Assembly (NCBI RefSeq): GCF_000022485.1
Contig: NC_012623.1
Location: 2,382,501 to 2,446,500, forward strand
From: Sulfolobus islandicus Y.N.15.51
GTDB lineage: Archaea > Thermoproteota > Thermoprotei_A > Sulfolobales > Sulfolobaceae
DNA: 64,000 nucleotides
Direction of reading: 5' to 3'
The notes under the pieces were generated by a model that was not told where the DNA came from, ran no database searches, and was given only the letters and a program-made list of their open reading frames with translations. Position numbers and translations under genes: made by a program. Below are positions 58,360 to 64,000 of this stretch, one piece after another (position 1 is the stretch's first letter; each line of letters begins with the position of its first letter).

Positions 58360-60060
58360 ATGGAAAAGATCGAATACGATGCAGTTGTAATTGGAGGAGG
58401 ACTAGCTGGCTTAATGAGTGCACACGAGATAGCCTCTGCTGGTTTTAAAGTTGCTGTTATTTCAAAGGTGTTTCCCACAAGGTCACACTCTGCTGCTGCA
58501 GAAGGTGGAATAGCTGCCTACATTCCCGGCAATTCAGATCCAAATGATAACCCAGATTATATGACATATGATACAGTTAAAGGAGGAGATTATTTAGTAG
58601 ATCAAGACGCGGCAGAGTTACTTTCTAACAAATCCGGAGAAATAGTAATGCTACTGGAAAGATGGGGGGCTCTATTCAATAGGCAACCTGATGGCAGAGT
58701 CGCAGTTAGATATTTTGGAGGACAGACCTATCCGAGGACTAGATTTGTGGGAGATAAAACAGGTATGGCGCTTTTGCATACGCTTTTTGAAAGGACTTCC
58801 GGTCTAAATGTGGATTTTTACAACGAGTGGTTCTCCTTAGACTTAGTTACTGATAATAAAAAGGTAGTTGGTATAGTAGCAATACAAATGAAGACGCTGA
58901 CTCCATTCTTCTTTAAGACAAAGGCTGTCGTATTGGCAACTGGAGGAATGGGGATGCTGTATAGGCATACAACCAATAGTTACATTAACACTGGTGATGG
59001 CTTCGGAATTGCATTAAGAGCGGGAGCTGCGTTAAAAGATCCAGAATTTGTGCAATTTCATCCCACAGCATTATACCCATCAGACGTTCTTATTAGTGAA
59101 GCCGCTAGAGGAGAAGGTGGGATACTGAAAAATGTTAAAGGAGAAAGATTTATGACGAAATATGCTCCCAAAAAGCTAGATCTAGCGCCTAGGGATATAG
59201 TTTCAAGAGCAATCATCACCGAGATAAGGGAAGGAAGAGGGTTCCCTGGTGGATATGTTGGCTTAGATTTGACTCATTTAGGTGAAGAATATATTAAAGA
59301 AAGGTTAGCTTTAGCTGTAGAAGCTGCAAAAAGTTTTGCAAGTGTTGATGCGTTTACTGAGCCTATTCCAGTCAGGCCCGCTCAGCATTATTATATGGGA
59401 GGAATAGATGTGGATATAGATGGGAGGAATCCGGATATTGCGGGATTATTCTCTGCAGGTGAAGCAGCTTGTGTATCAGTACATGGGGCTAATAGATTAG
59501 GCTCAAATTCACTTCTGGACACTTTAGTATTTGGCCAAGTTACAGGTAGAACTGTTGTACAATTTCTTAAGTCTAATCCAGGTAACCCCACATCAAATTA
59601 TGAGAAAGAGGCTGAGAAAGTTGTTGATGACGCTTACAAGTTCGTAAAGAGCGAGAGTGGTGTGCATTTTGGCCAAATATTAGAAAAGCTAAGAGATACA
59701 ATGTGGGACTATGTTGGAATATATAGAGATGAGGGTGGTCTACTAAATGCAATGTCCGAGATAAATAAATTAAGAGGTATGATTAGTAGTATGTATGTTA
59801 CAGATAAGAGTAAAGTCTATAATACAGAATTCTTTAACGCTCTTGAATTAAGGAATATGTTAGATTTAGCATTAACTATAACCAAGTCAGCTTTAGAGAG
59901 GAAAGAGTCAAGAGGGGCTCATTATAGGACGGATTATCCAGATAGAGATGATAATAATTGGTTGAAACACACGATTGCGTATTTAAGGGGTAATACGGTT
60001 GAAGTCACATTTAAACCAGTTAAAATAACCAGATGGAAGCCAGAACCTAGGGTGTATTAA
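58360..60060 (+). CDS. sdhA: Succinate dehydrogenase flavoprotein subunit
   Basis: 566 residues. FAD motif [20 protein letters not shown], the flavinylation region [20 protein letters not shown] with the His, the substrate loop [10 protein letters not shown], the active Arg region [12 protein letters not shown], and [14 protein letters not shown]. It oxidises succinate to fumarate at the inner face of the membrane. ACTTAAAAACT about 26 bases upstream of the ATG is a leaderless promoter for sdhABCD. One base separates its stop from sdhB. Confidence 0.93.
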   Translation: MEKIEYDAVVIGGGLAGLMSAHEIASAGFKVAVISKVFPTRSHSAAAEGGIAAYIPGNSDPNDNPDYMTYDTVKGGDYLVDQDAAELLSNKSGEIVMLLERWGALFNRQPDGRVAVRYFGGQTYPRTRFVGDKTGMALLHTLFERTSGLNVDFYNEWFSLDLVTDNKKVVGIVAIQMKTLTPFFFKTKAVVLATGGMGMLYRHTTNSYINTGDGFGIALRAGAALKDPEFVQFHPTALYPSDVLISEAARGEGGILKNVKGERFMTKYAPKKLDLAPRDIVSRAIITEIREGRGFPGGYVGLDLTHLGEEYIKERLALAVEAAKSFASVDAFTEPIPVRPAQHYYMGGIDVDIDGRNPDIAGLFSAGEAACVSVHGANRLGSNSLLDTLVFGQVTGRTVVQFLKSNPGNPTSNYEKEAEKVVDDAYKFVKSESGVHFGQILEKLRDTMWDYVGIYRDEGGLLNAMSEINKLRGMISSMYVTDKSKVYNTEFFNALELRNMLDLALTITKSALERKESRGAHYRTDYPDRDDNNWLKHTIAYLRGNTVEVTFKPVKITRWKPEPRVY

Positions 60061-60061
60061 A

Positions 60062-61012
60062 ATGACTCAGTCTCAAGAGGAAGAAGTTATATTAAAGGTA
60101 AAAAGATTCAATCCCGAAAGAGGATTCTGGTGGGCAGAATATAAGCTGAAGGTTGATAGGTTTACACAATTTACAGAGGCCCTTAGGAGAATAAAGAGTG
60201 AACAAGATCCTACACTATCGTACAGAGCATCTTGTCATATGGCAGTATGTGGAAGTTGTGGAATGAAAATTAATGGTGAACCTAGACTGGCTTGTAAAAC
60301 GTTAGTTTTAGATGTCGCCAAAAAATATAACAGCCATGTGATAACAATTGAGCCAATGGATTATTTTAAACCAATCAAAGACTTAATAGTGGACTGGAAT
60401 GAGTTTTACGAAAGGATGTTCAAGGTAAAACCAAGATTATATCAGGCTAAAGAGGTATTAGAGGGTAAAGCTGAACATAGACTTAAACCCGAAGATCAGA
60501 AAGAGTTATGGAAATTCGCTCAATGCATATGGTGTGGATTATGTGTCTCAGCTTGTCCAGCGGTTATAATAGATCAGCAATTTTTAGGACCAGCTGCTCA
60601 TGCTAAAGGTTATAGGTTTTTAGCTGATCCAAGGGATACAATAACCGAAGAGAGAATGAAAATATTAATTGATAGTTCATGGCGTTGTACTTATTGCTAT
60701 CAATGCTTTAATGTGTGTCCAAGAGATATAGAGCCAGTGACTGCAATAAAGAAAACTAGAAGCTTTACTAGAATATACAAGGCCAAATCAGAAGTAGCAG
60801 AAAGAGGCGAAAATCATGTTGAGGCTATTCGTGAATCTATATTTAAAACTGGAAAGCTCTCTGAAGCACCAGTATATTTAAAGACCTACGGAGTGTTGCA
60901 ATCCCTTATTGATCTAGTGTATATGTCGAGGGCAGGAAAGCTTAAGTACATATTAGTTCAAGAGAAACCCGTACAAAATATAAACGAAATTAAAAAGATA
61001 ATAGGTGAGTGA
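60062..61012 (+). CDS. sdhB: Succinate dehydrogenase iron-sulfur subunit
   Basis: 316 residues, longer than bacterial SdhB (about 240) by a C-terminal extension. Cys clusters: [20 protein letters not shown] for the 2Fe-2[13 protein letters not shown] and [12 protein letters not shown] for the two others. The last cluster has four Cys (CxxCxxCxxxCP), which allows 4Fe-4S in place of the usual 3Fe-4S, as reported for Sulfolobus complex II. It passes electrons from FAD to the SdhC subunit. Confidence 0.92.
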   Translation: MTQSQEEEVILKVKRFNPERGFWWAEYKLKVDRFTQFTEALRRIKSEQDPTLSYRASCHMAVCGSCGMKINGEPRLACKTLVLDVAKKYNSHVITIEPMDYFKPIKDLIVDWNEFYERMFKVKPRLYQAKEVLEGKAEHRLKPEDQKELWKFAQCIWCGLCVSACPAVIIDQQFLGPAAHAKGYRFLADPRDTITEERMKILIDSSWRCTYCYQCFNVCPRDIEPVTAIKKTRSFTRIYKAKSEVAERGENHVEAIRESIFKTGKLSEAPVYLKTYGVLQSLIDLVYMSRAGKLKYILVQEKPVQNINEIKKIIGE

Positions 61013-61017
61013 TAAGA

Positions 61018-61890
61018 ATGAAAATAGCTTACTATCCTGGATGTGCAACCCATGGTTTATCTAAGGATGTAGATATAGCAACAAAAAAGGTAGCAGAAGT
61101 ACTTGGAGTTGAGCTGATAGAAGTACCAGATTGGAACTGTTGTGGTGGTGGATTTTATGACGAATATGATGAAGTTGGTCATGTGGCTCTTAACTTAAGG
61201 AATTTATCACAAGTAGAAAAGATGGGTCTTACGAAGATGGTAACACCTTGTAGCGTATGTCTTCATAGCCATAGGCTAGCAACATACAAATATAAGGAAG
61301 ATAGAGATATTAAAAGAAAGACTGATAAAAGACTAGAAGGCACTTCAGTTAAATATGAGGGAAAGGTGGATGCGGAACATATAGTTTGGGTTTTATTAAG
61401 AGATGTAGGAGTAGAGAATATTAAGAAACACGTTAAGAAAACTTTAACTGGACTTAAAGTAGGCACTTATTACGGATGTCAAATGCTAAGACCAGAACAA
61501 ATAATGGGATTTGAGAAGGCATACAATCCCACTAGCTTATCTGAATTGGTTGCAGTAACTGGAGCTATACCAGTTCCTTTCCCTACCATGACCTCATGTT
61601 GCGGATTTCCCCTAGTTGGAAGCAATCCTAAGGGCGCTTTAAAGTTAGCATTTAACGTTCTTAATGGTGCCAAACAAGCTGGAGCTGATTTAGTAATACA
61701 CCCGTGTAGTTTATGTCATCTTCAGCTGGACTCTTTACAGTTAAAGGTTAAGGCTGAATTTAACGTAAGTTGGACTATGCCTGCAATATATGTAACACAA
61801 CTATTGGGTTTATCCTTTGGTTTCAGTCCTGAAGAACTAGGAATAGGAAAGATTGCAATTGACGTATTACGAAATAAGGGAGTGATATAA
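61018..61890 (+). CDS. sdhC: Succinate dehydrogenase subunit C, CCG-domain (SdhE-type)
   Basis: 290 residues from ATG ([13 protein letters not shown]); a GTG nine bases earlier overlaps sdhB and is possible. Two CCG domains like heterodisulfide reductase subunit B are visible: PGCATHG...[11 protein letters not shown]...PCSVCLHSH and YGCQMLRP...[10 protein letters not shown]...[10 protein letters not shown]. It has no haem ligands and no membrane helices, the non-classical complex II type in Sulfolobales, and is thought to carry electrons to quinone or another acceptor. Confidence 0.9.
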   Translation: MKIAYYPGCATHGLSKDVDIATKKVAEVLGVELIEVPDWNCCGGGFYDEYDEVGHVALNLRNLSQVEKMGLTKMVTPCSVCLHSHRLATYKYKEDRDIKRKTDKRLEGTSVKYEGKVDAEHIVWVLLRDVGVENIKKHVKKTLTGLKVGTYYGCQMLRPEQIMGFEKAYNPTSLSELVAVTGAIPVPFPTMTSCCGFPLVGSNPKGALKLAFNVLNGAKQAGADLVIHPCSLCHLQLDSLQLKVKAEFNVSWTMPAIYVTQLLGLSFGFSPEELGIGKIAIDVLRNKGVI

Positions 61891-62256
61891 ATGAGTGAGG
61901 AAATTAAGAAAATTATTCAAGATATTGGAGGAAAGCCGGAGGAATGGATTAGTGTTTCCGAAAGGCCGGGGAAGGAACCATTTGCTAAGGAACTTAATTA
62001 TATTTTTAATGATTATTTCTGGGGTAAAGTTCATGTTAGGAATGAAGGAGATATTTACGTTCTTGTAATCTCAAAGGACGTATTCAATTGGAAAGATAGA
62101 ATAAAGGATTTGAAACTCAGTGGCGAGGTTGTGGATGCCGCTGGGGGTTTAATGTGGATCCAAGAGTTTGACATCCAAGGGTTAAAAAGAGATTTCGCGT
62201 CCTTAAAGACTTTCATAGAAAATATAAGAAAGCAGAAACAACAGAAAACTTCATAA
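61891..62256 (+). CDS. sdhD: Succinate dehydrogenase subunit D (SdhF-type)
   Basis: 121 residues, starting right after the sdhC stop (TAA-ATG). WISVSERPGKEPFAKELNYI, YFWGKVHVRNEGDIYVLVIS and GGLMWIQEFDIQGLKRDFAS. No transmembrane helix; probably a peripheral subunit with amphipathic helices that binds the membrane. The position as fourth gene of the operon and the size define it as the small Sulfolobales subunit. Confidence 0.85.
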   Translation: MSEEIKKIIQDIGGKPEEWISVSERPGKEPFAKELNYIFNDYFWGKVHVRNEGDIYVLVISKDVFNWKDRIKDLKLSGEVVDAAGGLMWIQEFDIQGLKRDFASLKTFIENIRKQKQQKTS

Positions 62257-62286
62257 TGTTTTTATTATATATTTAACATGGCCATA

Positions 62287-62342
62287 CTCAGCAGACGCCC
62301 ACGTGTCCCGTGGGGGGAGTGAAGTTGAGGCCTCCTCTTTTT
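62287..62342 (+). ncRNA. Candidate compact structured RNA
   Basis: Between convergent sdhD and the VWA gene. TTATTATATATTTAA (62262-62276) is a TATA-like box with expected start near 62288. Then CTCAGC (62287-62292) pairs with GTTGAG (62324-62329), enclosing CCCACG-TGTCC-CGTGGG, with AGACG and GGGAGTGAA in the internal loop. GAGGCCTC and a T5 run follow. It might be a small RNA, or simply the terminator of sdhABCD. Confidence 0.4.
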
Positions 62343-63699
62343 AACTTTCTACCACTTTCAATAGGTCTTCGTGATCTAGTTTGTACGTTATTAAGTACTC
62401 ATCAGACACTCTTCTAAGATCGGCATTATCTCCCCTAATCATTACACTTATCAATTGAGAATTGGCCTCTTTTAATGATCTTCTCACAGTAGTTTCTGCA
62501 ATTTTATCTTCTCCATCTGTTAATAATATTATTTCACTAACTCCCTTAACGTGGCCTTCCTTTATATCTTCACAAGCAGATATGATTGATCTGCTTATAT
62601 CTGTACCGCCTCCTCCTCTTATTTTCCCTATGTACTCAACCATTTTTATGATGTCTTTACTCTTAGCGTTCTTTTGAACTTTTATCAACGGATATGGAAT
62701 GTTATCAAAGAATCTAAGGTAGAAATCTCTATTTTCTCTTTTCGCCCTACTATACAATGCTAACGCTACAGCTTTGGCCCATAATATTTTCTCTCCATCC
62801 ATACTTCCCGATTTATCAAGTAACAGATATATAGGACCTAACGTTTCTCTAATCTGTTTTTGATATAATAACAACTGACCTTCTGCTAATTTCAAGTAAA
62901 AGAGCATATCTGGTAAGGCTAATTCGGAATAGAGTATTCTCTCAATATCACTTCCCTCTTCATATCCGTAAAGTTCACCTTTCGAGAATCTAGTTGTCCT
63001 CCTCTTAGTAATACTACCTAATTTTGGAATGCCGCTTAAAAACTCTAAGATCTTCTTAATTTCAGTATTCCTTGCAAGTCTTAACACTTCATGAATTTCT
63101 CCTTCAAATGTTAAAACACTCCCAGTGCCTGCCCCATTCCCTCCAACGATTTTTTGCATATTTCTAACTGAATTGGCATCTTCTATGGCCTTAGACATTG
63201 CCTTCTCATGAGCTTGTCTAAGGACTTTTTCCATGGACTGTTGGTTTGTGTTCTTTTGTTCTTTCCCTTCTTTCGAAGAGCTACCTTTCATTAAACCGTT
63301 TAGTATTTCTTCAGCTGCTTCCCTCTCCTCCATAGACTGAGAAGTTTTCTTTATTCTTTCTAACTCCTCAATCAGATTTTGGACGTAACTTACGGTTAAG
63401 GCTAAGCTTACGGCAGAGTTCACAATTGAGTATTCCCTATTTTTTAGAACCACGTCAGAAGATAGGGTAGAATTCACTAAAGAATACGCTATTTCTTTAT
63501 TCTTTTCTATTTCGCTTTTTCCTTTAGTTATTGGTAATGGTAAATAGTGTACATAATAAGTATCGACTAAAAACGTTTCATTTAGTTGGACATCTCTTCC
63601 TAGTAATTTTTTCAAAGTATAGGAGATTCTCTCTCCTCTATATTTAACTAGAGGATCCTTATAATCTATTCCTCTTAATACACCTTCCTCTTCACTCAT
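62341..63699 (-). CDS. VWA domain protein (CoxE/ViaA-like)
   Basis: 452 residues. The C-terminal VWA domain has an intact [25 protein letters not shown] (DxSGS), [12 protein letters not shown] (Thr) and [14 protein letters not shown] (Asp). The N-terminal 250 residues are helical. Such proteins work with MoxR-type AAA+ ATPases in metal-cofactor insertion or complex assembly. The gene starts four bases inside the upstream gene's stop, so the two are coupled. Confidence 0.8.
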   Translation of the reverse strand: MSEEEGVLRGIDYKDPLVKYRGERISYTLKKLLGRDVQLNETFLVDTYYVHYLPLPITKGKSEIEKNKEIAYSLVNSTLSSDVVLKNREYSIVNSAVSLALTVSYVQNLIEELERIKKTSQSMEEREAAEEILNGLMKGSSSKEGKEQKNTNQQSMEKVLRQAHEKAMSKAIEDANSVRNMQKIVGGNGAGTGSVLTFEGEIHEVLRLARNTEIKKILEFLSGIPKLGSITKRRTTRFSKGELYGYEEGSDIERILYSELALPDMLFYLKLAEGQLLLYQKQIRETLGPIYLLLDKSGSMDGEKILWAKAVALALYSRAKRENRDFYLRFFDNIPYPLIKVQKNAKSKDIIKMVEYIGKIRGGGGTDISRSIISACEDIKEGHVKGVSEIILLTDGEDKIAETTVRRSLKEANSQLISVMIRGDNADLRRVSDEYLITYKLDHEDLLKVVES

Positions 63700-64000
63700 G
63701 GATAAATCCCTAATTTTCTAGCCACTTTTTCTATTAATTTGTCTATTTCACTTAAAACCTCTTTGGAAAACTCTTCGACTTTTTCGTCACCACTTTCTTT
63801 GCCTAAAGCTACTATCCTGTCCCTAGTTGCCCTTAGACTTCTAATTAATTCAATTAATCTTGGATCGGACTCATTTGCTGCTTCAACGTATTTTGCTGCT
63901 TCCTTAATATTATTATATATCTCATTCAATTCCTTCATGTATTTAATTGGTGTCTTTAACTCTTCAGATAATAATGCAGCTACTTTTTCAAAGTCATCTA
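63696..64000 (-). CDS. C-terminal part of a gene running off the window, probably the partner of the VWA protein
   Basis: The frame is open from the window edge ([20 protein letters not shown]) through [20 protein letters not shown] to [16 protein letters not shown]-like ending, about 100 residues, all helical. ATG at 63938 could start an 80-residue protein, but the upstream codons look equally coding. A MoxR-type AAA+ ATPase is the expected neighbour of a CoxE/ViaA-like protein, but no ATPase motif is inside the window. Confidence 0.55.
   Translation of the reverse strand, partial: DDFEKVAALLSEELKTPIKYMKELNEIYNNIKEAAKYVEAANESDPRLIELIRSLRATRDRIVALGKESGDEKVEEFSKEVLSEIDKLIEKVARKLGIYP

Overview
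The window looks like a chromosomal segment of a thermoacidophilic crenarchaeon of the Sulfolobales, closest to Saccharolobus (Sulfolobus) solfataricus/islandicus. This rests on low GC content, TATA boxes about 26 bases ahead of leaderless starts, GGTGA/GGAGG ribosome sites inside operons, a four-subunit SdhABCD operon with a CCG-type third subunit, archaeal aRF1, a CxC-tailed methylthioadenosine phosphorylase, a geranylgeranyl reductase, a GH12 endoglucanase and a dense burden of decayed insertion sequences. Both ends of the window cut genes.

Layout. 0-5.7 kb: an overlapping operon of Ppx/GppA phosphatase, two thymidylate-kinase-like proteins and a CHAD (polyphosphate-binding) protein, then an amidohydrolase, DUF488 and an FAD oxidoreductase. 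5.7-9.2 kb: an accessory stretch with a structured IS200/IS605-derived unit, a TnpB remnant, a 31-residue Glu/Asp/Trp microprotein, a winged-helix gene with a perfect palindrome at its start, and a DUF973 membrane protein. 9.2-16 kb: amidohydrolase, sodium:solute symporter with its DUF3311 partner, two broken genes, a NifX-like protein, 1-Cys peroxiredoxin and amidase. 16-18 kb: IS and gene debris. 18-25.5 kb: lactate permease, an OFA-type MFS carrier, a three-gene pyruvate-type 2-oxoacid:ferredoxin oxidoreductase and an Lrp regulator, a plausible lactate/pyruvate module. 25.5-33.7 kb: second copy of the IS-derived unit, transglutaminase-like protein, YjbQ, GH12 glucanase, FAD/NAD reductase, a YHS-Rdx fusion, several pseudogenes and a HEPN-MNT pair. 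33.9-38.8 kb: an IS graveyard with a thioesterase in it and an intact IS110 element nested in an older transposase gene. 38.9-42.8 kb: three ParA/MinD-like ATPases around an alcohol dehydrogenase. 43-64 kb: housekeeping and lipid genes (tRNA-Leu, aRF1, phosphoribosyltransferase, MTAP, hexaprenyl-PP synthase, ATP-grasp ligase, geranylgeranyl reductases, asparaginase, HAD phosphatase), the sdhABCD operon, and a VWA protein next to a gene that runs off the right end.

Most interesting observations. (1) The aRF1 gene has no normal start in its own frame. An upstream ATG reads M-S-L-stop through CTT TGA C, and a +1 shift there enters the aRF1 frame exactly. CTT TGA C is the shift site of bacterial release factor 2. 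(2) The IS110 element carries, upstream of its transposase, a hairpin RNA whose two side sequences match the two halves of the site it occupies, as expected for a bridge RNA. (3) A 31-codon acidic microprotein lies between a good ribosome site and an 18-T terminator. (4) A roughly 345-bp structured unit with its own TATA box occurs twice. (5) The ATP-grasp gene appears to start at ATT. (6) A thymidylate-kinase paralogue without the catalytic Arg sits between polyphosphate genes.
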